Positions 23,195-33,025 of a stretch of DNA of 64,000 bases are shown here, piece after piece. The notes beneath the pieces were generated by a model that searched no databases, had not been told where the DNA came from, and saw nothing but the letters and a program-made list of their open reading frames with translations. The DNA comes from Actinoplanes sp. KI2 (lineage in GTDB: Bacteria; Actinomycetota; Actinomycetes; Mycobacteriales; Micromonosporaceae), in NCBI RefSeq assembly GCF_025630775.1, contig NZ_JAOSZE010000007.1, positions 62,001 to 126,000 of the forward strand, given 5' to 3'. The position numbers and the translations under genes are program-made. The stretch's first letter is position 1. Every line of letters starts with the position of its first letter.

Positions 23195-23992
23195 ATGCGG
23201 TGGGAACGACTGGATCGGAAGGCGGCGGGGTTCGTCGAGGACTTCGCCGGTCCCCGTCTCGACTCCGGGCGGTGGGTGGACCACTATCTGCCGCACTGGA
23301 CGACTCCGGATCGTTCTCGCGCCCGCTACGACCTGCTCGGCGCGGGCGACCTGGCCGATGGCGTACGCGGTGGGCTGCGGCTGCGTATCGACGCCGACCA
23401 GCTCGACTGGCGGCCGGAGGACGCTCCGCTGCGGGTGTCCAACTTGCAGACCGCGGTGTTCAGCGGGCCCACCGGGTCTGCGCGCGGAACTCACCGCCAC
23501 CGCCGCGACGGTCTGCTGGTCCGCACCCCGACACCGCCTCGGCTGCTGTGGGCGCCTCGCTCCGGGCAGGTCGACGTCACCGTTACCGCCGGCCGCGACC
23601 GCGGATGCATGCTCGCGGTCTGGCTGGTCGGCACCGAGCATCTGGCCGAGGACGACAGCGGTGAGGTTTGCGTGTTCGAGATCGACGCCGAGGCAGTGTC
23701 GGCGTCGTCCACGAGGGCTCGGGTGGGGGTCAAGGCCCATCACGATCCGCGTCTGGTGACCGACATGACCGAGGTCGTGGTGCCGGTGGGTGGCGGCCGG
23801 GCGCACACCTGGTCGGCGCGTTGGGACGACCGCGGTGTCGTCGTGGCCTGCGCGGGGGCGGTGGTGTTCACCTCGCGGCAGGTCTTGGACTACCCGCTGC
23901 AGCTGATGGTGGATCTGTTCGAGATCGGCCCGCGGGACCGGGTCGACGCCTACCCGAAGTCCGCCGTGATCCACTCGGTCACCGCGACTTGA
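23195..23992 (+). CDS. Concanavalin/glucanase-fold protein (GH16-like)
   Basis: A 265-residue protein with no signal peptide. The N-terminal F-V-E-D-F-A-G-P-R-L-D-S-G-R-W-V-D-H-Y-L-P-H-W and later strand pattern resemble the jelly-roll fold of family 16 glycoside hydrolases and related lectins. The GH16 catalytic E-x-D-x-x-E is not obvious; the nearest acidic segment is E-V-C-V-F-E-I-D-A-E. Enzyme activity is therefore uncertain and a binding role is possible. GGGGGTGGCG precedes ATG 23195; the gene starts 17 bases after the kinase. Confidence 0.6.
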   Translation: MRWERLDRKAAGFVEDFAGPRLDSGRWVDHYLPHWTTPDRSRARYDLLGAGDLADGVRGGLRLRIDADQLDWRPEDAPLRVSNLQTAVFSGPTGSARGTHRHRRDGLLVRTPTPPRLLWAPRSGQVDVTVTAGRDRGCMLAVWLVGTEHLAEDDSGEVCVFEIDAEAVSASSTRARVGVKAHHDPRLVTDMTEVVVPVGGGRAHTWSARWDDRGVVVACAGAVVFTSRQVLDYPLQLMVDLFEIGPRDRVDAYPKSAVIHSVTAT

Positions 23993-24055
23993 CCCGTACA
24001 CCCGCGGGCATGACCGGTGGCTGACGTCGCGCCGGGTGCGGCCGATAATCGACGG

Positions 24056-25030
24056 ATGCCTTCGCCCTCCGATGTGATGTTCAGCTCGTTCGAGGCGAAC
24101 GATGTGGACGAGGTCCAGGAGATCCTCGCGCGGGTGGCGGTGCCCGTATCGCTGGCGGCGGTGCCCGGGGACCGCCCGTACCGGTGCCGCCACGAGCAGC
24201 TGCGCTTCGGCCCGTTGCTGGTGTGCCGGTCGTTTCACAGCACCGGGCTGCGGGTGTTGGCGCCGGACCTGCGATCGGCGTACGCGGTCAGTTTCGCCGA
24301 GGCCGGAGGGATCCGCTCGCAGCATCGCGGCGCCTGGGTCGAGGTCAGCGACGCGGCCGCGGCGGTGCATCAGCCCGTCGGCGAGGTGCGCTCCGTTTCC
24401 GGGGTGGGCCTGGTGTGGTACTCGGTGATGATCGACCGGGGGGCGGTGGAGTCGACCCTGGGCGCGCTGCTGGGCCACATGGTCGCCGGGCCGATCCGGT
24501 TCGCTCCCGGCATGGACCTCGCCAGTCCGGTGGGGCGCAGTTGGGCGCGGCTGGTGCGTATGTTGGCCGCCGATGCCACCGACGCGGCCGGGCTGGCCGC
24601 GCGCCCGGCGGTGATGCGGCCGTTGGCCGACGCGGTGGTCCGGGGGCTGTTGCTGGCCGCCGATCACCCCGATCGAGAGACCCTGGAGCGGCCGGCTCCG
24701 GCGTACCGGTCCGGGCCGGTGCGCCGCGCCGTCGAGGCGATTCACGCGGACCCGGCCGAACCGTTCACCCTGACCGGCCTGGCCGCCATCGGCGGTGTCG
24801 GTGTCCGCGCCCTGCAACGGGGGTTCCACGACCAGCTGGGCGTGTCCCCGATGGGCTACCTGCGGCAGGTCCGGCTCGCCCGGGCGCACGACGAGTTGCG
24901 TGCGGCCGACCCGGCCCGGACCGTGATCGCGGCGGTCGCGCACCGGTGGGGCTTCACCCACGTCGGCCGGTTCGCCGGTTATTACCGTTCTGTCTATGGG
25001 TGCGCGCCGTCGGAGACTCTGGATCACTGA
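24056..25030 (+). CDS. AraC-family regulator 1
   Basis: A 324-residue protein: an N-terminal beta-rich sensor domain and a C-terminal double HTH of the AraC type. Signature: F-T-L-T-G-L-A-A-I-G-G-V-G-V-R-A-L-Q-R, then G-V-S-P-M-G-Y-L-R-Q-V-R-L-A-R-A, and W-G-F-T-H-V-G-R-F-A-G-Y-Y near the end. First of three AraC genes in tandem. ATG 24056 has no ribosome site but a GATAAT-like -10 box lies 7 bases before it, so it is probably leaderless. Confidence 0.88.
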   Translation: MPSPSDVMFSSFEANDVDEVQEILARVAVPVSLAAVPGDRPYRCRHEQLRFGPLLVCRSFHSTGLRVLAPDLRSAYAVSFAEAGGIRSQHRGAWVEVSDAAAAVHQPVGEVRSVSGVGLVWYSVMIDRGAVESTLGALLGHMVAGPIRFAPGMDLASPVGRSWARLVRMLAADATDAAGLAARPAVMRPLADAVVRGLLLAADHPDRETLERPAPAYRSGPVRRAVEAIHADPAEPFTLTGLAAIGGVGVRALQRGFHDQLGVSPMGYLRQVRLARAHDELRAADPARTVIAAVAHRWGFTHVGRFAGYYRSVYGCAPSETLDH

Positions 25031-25220
25031 CGGGCCGTGCGTACGCGCCGGTCCTGTGCCCGAATTGTGGTGCGGGCGAGGTGACGGGACCGGTGTGGTG
25101 GACACGATCGGGCTACGGCTGGGTGTCCTCGCGGGCTGTGGGGTGGCAGGCTGGACGGGCTCCGTCCGGATCGGCACGGGACTGCCGAGCCGAGGGAAAT
25201 CGGGGCAGCCGGGAGTCGCG

Positions 25221-26228
25221 ATGCTGGAGCAGGACGCGGCCGGCCGTGGACGGGCCGGTGCGGGTGCCGGGAAGCTACCGGCGCACGTAACACGCCTCAG
25301 CACCCGGGATCCGGACGAGCACAATGCCTGGCTCGCCGCCCGCTACCCGGAGCACCGGCGCCGGGTCCGGCCCCGGGCCCGCGGGTTCGAGCTCGCCACC
25401 CAGTACGCGGCGCGGGGCGCCCTCGACGTCACCGAAATGCGGTTCACCGCGGCGACCGCGTACTCCGAGCTGCCGCCCGTGTCGTACGTCTGGGCGTCGC
25501 ACGCCTACTCCGGCGGGTGGCTGATGCGCTGGCACGGCAGGGAGGTTCGGGTGGGCGAGCGCGGCACGCTGCTGATGCCGCCCGACGGGTGCGCCCTGCT
25601 CAACGACTGTTGCTGGCACACCACCGTACGGGTGCGGCTGGACGTGGTGTTGCGGGTGGCCCGGGAGCAGACCGGGCTGGACCCGGCGCAGGTCCGCTTC
25701 ACCGGCGTGCAGCCGATCTCGGCGGCCGCACATCGGCAGTGGCTGGCGACTTTGGAGTTTGCGCGGCGCGGCATCTACGGCCGCACGCTGGAGTCGCCGC
25801 TGGTACTGGCGGCGGCCGAGGAGGCGGTCGCGGCGAGTCTGCTGGCTGTCTTCCCGAACACCGCAATGACCACCGCGGTGCGTACGCCCCGCGACCCGGC
25901 CGTCCCGGCGCCGGTGCGCCGGGCGATGGCGTTCATCGACGCCCACGCCGCTGACCCGATCACCCGGACCGACATCGCCGCCGCGGCCCGGGTGCTGCCG
26001 CCCACCCTGGGGCCGGCGTTTCGCCGCCACCGCGACACCACCCCCAGCGCCTACGTGCGCCGGGTCCGGCTACACCGCGCCCACCGGCAACTGCTGGCCG
26101 CGCAGCCCGGCGACGGCACCACCATCGCCACCGTCGCGGCCCGCTGCGGCTTTCCCGACCCGTACCGCTTCGCCGCCTACTACCGGCAGGCGTACGGCCG
26201 GCCGCCCAGCCAGAGCCTGCACAGCTGA
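25221..26228 (+). CDS. AraC-family regulator 2
   Basis: A 335-residue protein with a cupin-like sensor domain and the AraC DNA-binding domain (I-T-R-T-D-I-A-A-A-A-R-V-L, T-P-S-A-Y-V-R-R-V-R-L-H-R-A-H, C-G-F-P-D-P-Y-R-F-A-A-Y-Y). The C-terminal 100 residues closely resemble those of the next gene, so the two arose by duplication. GGGAG precedes ATG 25221. The 190-base region before it holds no gene that I can support. Confidence 0.88.
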   Translation: MLEQDAAGRGRAGAGAGKLPAHVTRLSTRDPDEHNAWLAARYPEHRRRVRPRARGFELATQYAARGALDVTEMRFTAATAYSELPPVSYVWASHAYSGGWLMRWHGREVRVGERGTLLMPPDGCALLNDCCWHTTVRVRLDVVLRVAREQTGLDPAQVRFTGVQPISAAAHRQWLATLEFARRGIYGRTLESPLVLAAAEEAVAASLLAVFPNTAMTTAVRTPRDPAVPAPVRRAMAFIDAHAADPITRTDIAAAARVLPPTLGPAFRRHRDTTPSAYVRRVRLHRAHRQLLAAQPGDGTTIATVAARCGFPDPYRFAAYYRQAYGRPPSQSLHS

Positions 26229-26247
26229 CACCCCATGGAGGTAGGCG

Positions 26248-27222
26248 GTGTCCACAACCGTCATGCGTGAACCGCAGCGGCGCCGCATCGAGTTCGCCAC
26301 CACCGATCCTGGTTGGGCAGAGGATTACCTGACCACCGCGTACGAGGCCGCAATCGCCATCACCGGTGCGGGCCGCAACTACCGGTTCCGGCACGTGCGG
26401 CTCGACCCGGGGCCGTTCCACCTCGACACCGTCGACCACGAGGCGACCACCGGCTACCGGTGCGGCCCCTTCCCGATGATCGTCGTCACCCGGATCCACC
26501 GCGGGATGCGTATCGACCGCGACCTCGACGAGCGTCTCGGCCCGGGCGGTCTTCTGCTGCACCCGCCCGGCAGGAGATATCACCTGCGGCACGAATCGGT
26601 GTTCTCGTCACTGGTCAGCATTGATCCGCAGGCCGTCGCGGAGGTGGCCCGCAACAAGCCGGACGACCCGACGCCCCCGCTGCGCTTCTGTTCGGCGTAC
26701 CCCGCCGGCCCGGCGGCCGCCCGCGACTGGCTCCGCGTGGTCCGCTACATCACCGACAGCATGAAAAGCAGCCCCGAGTTCATCGCCCACCCCCTCATGA
26801 TCGGCCCGATGACCCGACTGCTCGCCGCGACCCTGCTCGCGACCTTCCCCAACACCTGCATCCCCGAGCCGCATCACCAGGACCGCAGCGACGCCACCGA
26901 AACCGCCATGTCCCGCGCCAAGGGGTTCATCGACACCAACGCCGACCTTGACATCACCCTGGTCGAGATCGCCCGCGCCGCCCGGGTCACCGTCCGCGCC
27001 GTCCAGGCCGCGTTCCGCCGCCACCTCGGCACCACCCCCACCGCCTATCTCCGCCGCGTCCGCCTGGAGCGGGCCCACGAGCAGCTGATGACCGCCCAGC
27101 CGGGCGACGGCACCACCGTGACCGCGGTCGCCGCTCAATGGGGCTACACCGACCCGCGCCGGTTCGCCGCCGACTATCGCCGAGTCCACGGCCACCTTCC
27201 CGAGCAGAGCCTGATCACCTAG
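26248..27222 (+). CDS. AraC-family regulator 3
   Basis: A 324-residue paralog of regulator 2, starting 19 bases after it with GGAGG before GTG 26248. The sensor domain has diverged, while the DNA-binding part (T-P-T-A-Y-L-R-R-V-R-L-E-R-A-H, W-G-Y-T-D-P-R-R-F-A-A-D-Y) is conserved with regulator 2. The pair may recognise related sites with different ligands. The transporter gene 87 bases downstream is the natural target candidate. Confidence 0.88.
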   Translation: MSTTVMREPQRRRIEFATTDPGWAEDYLTTAYEAAIAITGAGRNYRFRHVRLDPGPFHLDTVDHEATTGYRCGPFPMIVVTRIHRGMRIDRDLDERLGPGGLLLHPPGRRYHLRHESVFSSLVSIDPQAVAEVARNKPDDPTPPLRFCSAYPAGPAAARDWLRVVRYITDSMKSSPEFIAHPLMIGPMTRLLAATLLATFPNTCIPEPHHQDRSDATETAMSRAKGFIDTNADLDITLVEIARAARVTVRAVQAAFRRHLGTTPTAYLRRVRLERAHEQLMTAQPGDGTTVTAVAAQWGYTDPRRFAADYRRVHGHLPEQSLIT

Positions 27223-27309
27223 CCACCCGCCAGGCCCCAAGCCGGCGCCGACCGGCCGGCCGCACCCACCACCGTGCTGTCCGAGATCCCGAACCTCTCC
27301 GGAGCGACC

Positions 27310-28638
27310 ATGACCATCCCGGTCAAGGCAGGGGCCACGACCCCGGCCAAGTCCCCCCGCGCCCGTACCCGCCGGGTCTTCCCGTGGATCGTGTTCACGC
27401 TCACCTTCGGACTGCTGCTGTCGGACTACATGTCCCGGCAGGTCCTGTCGGCCGTCTTCCCCCCGCTCAAGCAGGCCTGGGGACTGACCAACACCCAGCT
27501 GGGCAGCCTGAGCAGCGTCGTCGCCCTCACCGTCGGGGTGCTCGCCGTGCCGCTGTCGCTGGTCGGCGACCGCTGGGGCCGGGCCAGGGCGATCGTCGCC
27601 ATGGCGGTCGTCTGGAGTCTCGCCACGATCGGCTGCGCGCTGGCCACCGGCTATGGGCAGCTGCTCACGGCCCGGTTCCTGATCGGGGTCGGTGAGGCCG
27701 CGTACGGCAGCGTCGGCCTCGCGGTGGTCCTCGCGGTCTTCGCCGCCCACCGGCGGGCGTCGCTGGCCGGGGCGTTCACGGCGGGGAGCTCGTTCGGCTC
27801 GGTGCTCGGGGTCGCGCTCGGCGGCGTGCTCGCGGTGCAGTTCGGCTGGCGGGCGGCCTTCGTGGTGATGGGCGTCTTCGGGCTGGTGCTCGCCCTGCTC
27901 TACCGGGTGGTGATCAGCGAACGCAGGCTGGCCGCACACCAGGCCGACGACGCCGGGCCCCCACTGGCGGCCGGGCAGCGGCGCGCCCACCTGTCCACCC
28001 TGTTCGCCACTCCCGCGGTGGTCCTGGCGTACCTCGGCAACGGCCTGCAGCTGCTCATCGCCGGTGCGCTGTTCGCCTGGCTGCCCAGCTACTTCAACCG
28101 CGGCTACGCGCTGCCGACGGACAAGGCCGCCAAGCTCGCCGCGCTGTTCCTCCTGATCATGGGCATCGGCATGATCGTCTGCGGCCTGGTCACGGATCGG
28201 ATCGGCGCAACCCGCCCGACCGGCCCGTGGACCACCGCCATTGCCTACGCCGCCGCGACGCTGATCCTGCTCGGCGCGGCCTTCGCGGTCGCGCCGGGCG
28301 GGCTGCAGATGCTGCTGCTCGCGGGCGGCTGTTTCTTCGCCGCCGGCACGACCGGCCCCACCAGCGCGCTGGTGGCGCGGCTGACCCACGAGTCGATCCG
28401 GGCCACCGCGTTCGGCACCGTCGCCTTCTTCAACAACCTGCTCGGCCTCGCCGCCGGCCCGCTCGTCATCGGCATCCTCGCCGACCGGTACGGGTTGGAC
28501 ACCGCCATGAAGTTCGTCCCACTGGTGGCCGTGGGCGCGATCGTCCTGCTGTTCGGGGGCCGCGCGGCGTACCCGTCCAGCCTGGCCAAACTCGACGCCG
28601 CAGCGGCAGACGACAAAACCCGCAGAGGTACGGCGTGA
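27310..28638 (+). CDS. Major facilitator superfamily transporter
   Basis: A 442-residue protein with 12 hydrophobic segments and the MFS loop motif G-D-R-W-G-R-A-R between spans 2 and 3, plus V-G-E-A-A-Y-G-S in span 5. The pattern is close to the spinster/sugar-phosphate-like group. CCGGAG lies before ATG 27310. Substrate unknown; the AraC genes upstream suggest inducible export or uptake of a small aromatic or sugar-like compound. Confidence 0.85.
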   Translation: MTIPVKAGATTPAKSPRARTRRVFPWIVFTLTFGLLLSDYMSRQVLSAVFPPLKQAWGLTNTQLGSLSSVVALTVGVLAVPLSLVGDRWGRARAIVAMAVVWSLATIGCALATGYGQLLTARFLIGVGEAAYGSVGLAVVLAVFAAHRRASLAGAFTAGSSFGSVLGVALGGVLAVQFGWRAAFVVMGVFGLVLALLYRVVISERRLAAHQADDAGPPLAAGQRRAHLSTLFATPAVVLAYLGNGLQLLIAGALFAWLPSYFNRGYALPTDKAAKLAALFLLIMGIGMIVCGLVTDRIGATRPTGPWTTAIAYAAATLILLGAAFAVAPGGLQMLLLAGGCFFAAGTTGPTSALVARLTHESIRATAFGTVAFFNNLLGLAAGPLVIGILADRYGLDTAMKFVPLVAVGAIVLLFGGRAAYPSSLAKLDAAAADDKTRRGTA

Positions 28639-28670
28639 CGCCGGGGCGGTAGATCCGGATGGTCGGCTGC

Positions 28671-29102
28671 TCAGCGTTGTGGTGGCTCGGCTCTGCACGC
28701 GCAATCCGTCGCCGGAGCGTCCCCGTTGACGCCGTTGTAGACGACCTCGGCTCCGGTCTCGTCGGCCAAGCGCTCGGCCAGGGTCGCTCCGGCCTCTCCC
28801 CAGCGCCGCCAATCGTCGGCGGTGGAGGGAGGTATCTCCCGCTCGTCGAGGTCGGCGGCGTGCTGGTGCTGATCGTGCCAGTCAGCCCAGAACTGCAGGG
28901 CGGCGGCGAGCTCTGCGGACAGACCGAGATAGCCCGGTCCGACGCTGACACTCCCCTCCCGTACGGATTGACCGGGCCGGGGTGCCAGGCGCATCCACTC
29001 CCATACGGGGAAGGCGCCGTACGTGGCGGCCAGATCGAGTCGGCGGTGGCCGGGCGGCCGACCCTGGGGGCACCATGCTCGGTGGCGACGGAAATCGTGC
29101 AC
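28671..29102 (-). CDS. Hypothetical protein
   Basis: A 143-residue soluble acidic protein with an A-A-T-Y-G-A-F-P-V-W-E-W segment near 25-37 and a helical part rich in Trp, Glu and Asp. No family recognised, though short proteins with the YGAFPVW motif are common in actinomycetes. The GTG start has GATAAT 7 bases before it and no ribosome site, so the mRNA is probably leaderless. Its 3' end faces the MFS gene. Confidence 0.6.
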   Translation of the reverse strand: MHDFRRHRAWCPQGRPPGHRRLDLAATYGAFPVWEWMRLAPRPGQSVREGSVSVGPGYLGLSAELAAALQFWADWHDQHQHAADLDEREIPPSTADDWRRWGEAGATLAERLADETGAEVVYNGVNGDAPATDCACRAEPPQR

Positions 29103-29129
29103 ACTCGATTATCCCGAATGGCGTGCTGG

Positions 29130-31442
29130 TCAGCTGCCGAGCACGGCGGCGTCGGCGGCCGGCATCAGCTGTTCGAAGTCGTCGGCGGGCAGGGGTTTGG
29201 CCATGAAGAAGCCTTGGCCGTACCGGTAGCCGATGTCGCGTAGCCGGTTGTGCTGCGCCTGGCTTTCGATGCCTTCGGCGACGGCCTTCAGCTGCAGGTG
29301 TTCGGTCAGTTGCGCGACGGCGGCCGCCACCGCGAGCCGGCCCGGGTCCGCGTGGTCGGTGATGCCGTCGACGAACGACTTGTCGAGCTTGAGCACGTCC
29401 ACCGGGAAGGCCCGGAGCAGGCTCAGCGACGACTGCCCGGTGCCGAAGTCGTCGAGGGCGAGCCTGATGCCGGTCTCGTGCAGTGCTTGCAGGGTTTCCC
29501 GGACCTGCCAGCCGTCGACCACCGAGGACTCGGTGACCTCGACGATCAGATTGGCGGGCCCGAGTCCGGTGGCGTGCATGGCGGCCGCGACCTCGTCGAC
29601 GAACGTGGCCTCGCGCAGTTGCCGGACGGCCACGTTGACGTTGATGGCCTCGATCGCGGCATTGCCGTACCGGCTCGTCCACCGCGCGAGTTGGTCGCAG
29701 GCCTCGCGGAGCACCCAGGCGCCGATCGGGACGATCAACCCGGATTGTTCGGCGACCGGGATGAACTCGCCCGGCGAGACGAATCCGCGGGTCGGGTGCT
29801 GCCAGCGGATCAGCGCCTCGGCGCCGTGCACGCGGCCGGTCTCGAGGTCGAAGATGGGCTGGTAGAACAGGCGCAGTTCGCCGTTCGCGACAGCGTCGTG
29901 CAGTTCACCGGCGAGGCGCGCGTGGTTGGTCATGTCGTGCCGCATGCGAGGCTCGAATCGGACCCGGCAGGCCTTGCCGGCATCCTTCGCGGCGTACATG
30001 GCGATGTCGGCGTTGCGGAGAACCTCGTCGGCCGTGTCGTCGGGCGCGGCGACCGCGATGCCGATGCTGGCGTGCAGCAGCAACTGCTGGTTGCCGAAGG
30101 CGATCGGGCGGGCGATCACGCCCTGGATGCGGTCGGCCGCGGCTTCGGCGGCCGCCGAGTCGTCCAGGGGCAGCAGGACGGCGAACTCGTCGCCGCCCAG
30201 GCGCGCGGGCGTTTCGGCGGTGCCGCACGTCTCGTGGAGCCGGTCGGCGATCTGGCGAAGCAGCGTGTCGGCGGTGGCCGGGCCGAGCGTGTCGTTGACC
30301 GTCTTGAAGTTGTCGATGTCGATCAGCAGGGTGCTGGTCGGCTTCTTCTCGGCCAGTCTGCGAGTCAGCGCGATGCCGAAGCCGGTGCGGTTGAGCAGCC
30401 CGGTCAGCGCGTCGCTGGAGGCCAGCCGGTCGAGTTCGGTCCGCTGATGACGGATGCCGTCCAGCGCTTCGCGATTTTCGCGGACACCGAGCAGTTGCCG
30501 AGCGAGCACGACGGCGGCGAACAGCACAGCACCGATCATCGTCACCCGGCTGCGCAGGTCCGGAACCTGGGCGGCGACGATGATCACTGCGACGCTCGTG
30601 CCGGCCAACGCGAGAAGGTGGATGGAGTTGGTGATCGGCCGGCGGGGACGGCTGCGGGTGGGGAAGTCGCTCGGACGGCCCAGAACGACTTCCTGGCGCC
30701 AGGCGGCCAGGCAAATCATCAAGGCGATGAGCGGGTAGCCCACGACCGACAGCAGCAGCATGCCGGTCTGGCTGCCGCCGAGGTAGAGCATGACCGCTAC
30801 CAGGCCGCTCACCGGTGCACCGGCCAGAATGCCGAGCGCGCCCGGGTCGACCCGATTCATCGGGCTGACCGCCGCCTTGCCGAAGACCACCATCGCGAGC
30901 AGGCAACCGACGCCGACGATGCCGCCCGCCCAGCGGCTGAACAGGGGAGTGCCCTCGGGTGCCAGGTCCACCACGATCTCGGCGAAGAGGATCGCGCCCG
31001 CGACCACGACCGCGGCGCCGTCGAGGACGATCACCATCCAGCCGATGGCCGTCCGCTGCCCGAACGGAACATGCCGGAAGGCGACCATCGCGACGATCAC
31101 GCCGAGCATGGCGGGGACGGCCTCGTAGATCTGCATGCCGGCGGCGTGGCGTGCGATGCCGGCCGCCGCACCCAGGGTGCTCAGCAACAGCAACGCCGCC
31201 GAGGAGCCCCACAGAAGCCAGAAACGTCGGACCGCATCGGCGGCGTGGTCCGCCCGGCTCACCCGCAAGCACGCAACGGCCGCGGCAATCGTGACGACTG
31301 AGCCGCCCACGCTGCTCACCAGCCAGCCGCCGACCCCACCCACGTACAAGCAGGTCATGGCCGCCGACACGCCGGCCAACGCCACCAGGACCGAGCCGAA
31401 TGTCGCCCGGTCGGCGGTCAGGGACTTCCGAATTCCACTCAT
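29130..31442 (-). CDS. Membrane GGDEF-EAL cyclic-di-GMP protein
   Basis: A 770-residue protein. Eight or more membrane spans fill residues 15-325. A GGDEF domain follows with the intact motif G416-G-D-E-F420, so diguanylate cyclase activity is possible. Then an EAL domain with E542-A-L, D-D-F-G-T-G and E-G-I-E-S intact, so phosphodiesterase activity is also possible. Both active sites look complete, and the net effect cannot be read from sequence. It starts 51 bases after the receptor gene upstream, so the membrane receptor and the c-di-GMP protein probably share an operon and signal. Confidence 0.92.
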   Translation of the reverse strand: MSGIRKSLTADRATFGSVLVALAGVSAAMTCLYVGGVGGWLVSSVGGSVVTIAAAVACLRVSRADHAADAVRRFWLLWGSSAALLLLSTLGAAAGIARHAAGMQIYEAVPAMLGVIVAMVAFRHVPFGQRTAIGWMVIVLDGAAVVVAGAILFAEIVVDLAPEGTPLFSRWAGGIVGVGCLLAMVVFGKAAVSPMNRVDPGALGILAGAPVSGLVAVMLYLGGSQTGMLLLSVVGYPLIALMICLAAWRQEVVLGRPSDFPTRSRPRRPITNSIHLLALAGTSVAVIIVAAQVPDLRSRVTMIGAVLFAAVVLARQLLGVRENREALDGIRHQRTELDRLASSDALTGLLNRTGFGIALTRRLAEKKPTSTLLIDIDNFKTVNDTLGPATADTLLRQIADRLHETCGTAETPARLGGDEFAVLLPLDDSAAAEAAADRIQGVIARPIAFGNQQLLLHASIGIAVAAPDDTADEVLRNADIAMYAAKDAGKACRVRFEPRMRHDMTNHARLAGELHDAVANGELRLFYQPIFDLETGRVHGAEALIRWQHPTRGFVSPGEFIPVAEQSGLIVPIGAWVLREACDQLARWTSRYGNAAIEAINVNVAVRQLREATFVDEVAAAMHATGLGPANLIVEVTESSVVDGWQVRETLQALHETGIRLALDDFGTGQSSLSLLRAFPVDVLKLDKSFVDGITDHADPGRLAVAAAVAQLTEHLQLKAVAEGIESQAQHNRLRDIGYRYGQGFFMAKPLPADDFEQLMPAADAAVLGS

Positions 31443-31493
31443 AACGTAAGATCCGATCGACTGGTTGTCCCGGAATCTGAGATGGCCCCGGAG

Positions 31494-32777
31494 CTACTGC
31501 GCGCTCGTCCGCGAGATCTCTTCCAGGGCCCGGATACCGCTGACCATCGTGTGCGTCTGGCCGGCGGTCTGAGTGACCGTACGGGTCACCTCCGCCACCG
31601 CCGCGGTCTGTTCCTCGATCGCGGCGGCGAGCGTGCTGTGGTGCGCCGACAGGGTGCTCATGCCTGCGGCGATCTCCGTCACCTGGGTGACCGCGGCATC
31701 GACCTGGGAGCGCACGTCGGTCAGGATCCGGTTGATGGAGTCGGCGTTCTCGCCGGACTGGCGGGCCAGCTCCTTGACCTCGTTGGCGACGACCGTGAAT
31801 CCCTTGCCGCTCTCGCCGGCGCGGGCCGACTCGATCGTGGCGTTGAGGGCCAGCAGATTCGTCTGCTCGGCGATGGACTGGATGATGTCGCTGGCAGCCA
31901 TGATCTGCGCGCTCGACGCATCGAGCGCCTTGATCACCGTGGCGGCGTCGTCCGCCTGCCGCACCACGGCCACAGCGACCTCCTCGGTGGACTGTGCCGT
32001 TCGCGACAGATCGTGCAGAGCGGAGGACATCTGCTCGGTCGCGGCGGCCGCGACGGTGGTGTTCTGGCTGACCTCGGACGCCGACTGCGCCAGCACCGCA
32101 GCCTGCTCGGCGACCTGCTGCTGAAGGTGGACCTGCTCGGCCATCTGCGCGGCGACCAGCTCGGCCCGGCGCGTCTCCGCCTGCTGCTGCTCGGTAAGCG
32201 TCCGTACCTGAAGGTCGCTGACCTCGGCCTGGGCCTGAGCCACCCGCGCGGCGCTGTCGTCGAGCAGCCGGCGCAGCCAATGCATCACGACGCAGAGGGT
32301 GGTCAGCAGCAGCCAGATCGCCACCGAATGCCACACCGCCGTCCATGGCGGGGACAGGCGCCACTCCGTCACCAGGGTCTGCGCCGCCATGATCGCCGAG
32401 AGTGCCACCACGTCGCGCCGCTCAAGGGTGAAGCCGGCCCACGCCAGACCGATGGCCGAGTCGAGCATGACCAGGTAGTAGGTCTCGGGAGCGGTGACCG
32501 CCCCGAAGCCGATCATCACCACCCCGACGTAGGCCATGATCCGCAACGCCTGGGGCGGCACCCGATCCCAGTTCACCCGCCACATCGCGGCGGCGATCAC
32601 GCAGGCGATCAGCCCGCGGCTCACCAGCGAGCCGCGATAGCCGTCGACATTGGCCAACCCGATGATCACTCCGGCCACGCCGGTCGGCAGGAACAGCCGC
32701 GGCAACAGCTTGCCGGAAATCGAGCGGTCCTCCAGCGGACTGCGCCGTCGCGTGACTTTGGCCTGGCCGTACGTCAT
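31494..32777 (-). CDS. Methyl-accepting chemotaxis-type receptor without HAMP
   Basis: A 427-residue protein with about six membrane spans in residues 25-175 and no periplasmic sensor or HAMP domain visible. A coiled coil follows and then the conserved receptor tip, including [16 protein letters not shown] and [13 protein letters not shown]. The ligand is probably sensed inside the membrane or cytoplasm. Whether it couples to CheA is unknown; no che genes are nearby. Upstream partner of the GGDEF-EAL gene. Confidence 0.88.
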   Translation of the reverse strand: MTYGQAKVTRRRSPLEDRSISGKLLPRLFLPTGVAGVIIGLANVDGYRGSLVSRGLIACVIAAAMWRVNWDRVPPQALRIMAYVGVVMIGFGAVTAPETYYLVMLDSAIGLAWAGFTLERRDVVALSAIMAAQTLVTEWRLSPPWTAVWHSVAIWLLLTTLCVVMHWLRRLLDDSAARVAQAQAEVSDLQVRTLTEQQQAETRRAELVAAQMAEQVHLQQQVAEQAAVLAQSASEVSQNTTVAAAATEQMSSALHDLSRTAQSTEEVAVAVVRQADDAATVIKALDASSAQIMAASDIIQSIAEQTNLLALNATIESARAGESGKGFTVVANEVKELARQSGENADSINRILTDVRSQVDAAVTQVTEIAAGMSTLSAHHSTLAAAIEEQTAAVAEVTRTVTQTAGQTHTMVSGIRALEEISRTSAQ

Positions 32778-33025
32778 GCCCTGGGCATCGGCAGCGCGAG
32801 ACCGCTGATTGAAGACCGCTACAAAGGTGTGCCGAGTGCCTCATCCCAGCGCCACGCGGACGGCAGTCTCCGGCCACGAGATCGGCGGCCGCCGGGCGGA
32901 TCGAAGGGTTCCGGTCGACCGCAACCGGTCGGCACCCGTGCGGCACCGGCGGGCGCACCACACGATCCCGAACTTCTTCACGTGACCGGCCGACGTGGGC
33001 CGGCCGACTCGGGGGAGTGGTCGTT

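Noticed and set aside
29250..31301. Long plus-strand frame over the GGDEF-EAL gene
   Set aside because: The minus-strand reading contains complete GGDEF and EAL motifs; the plus reading has none.
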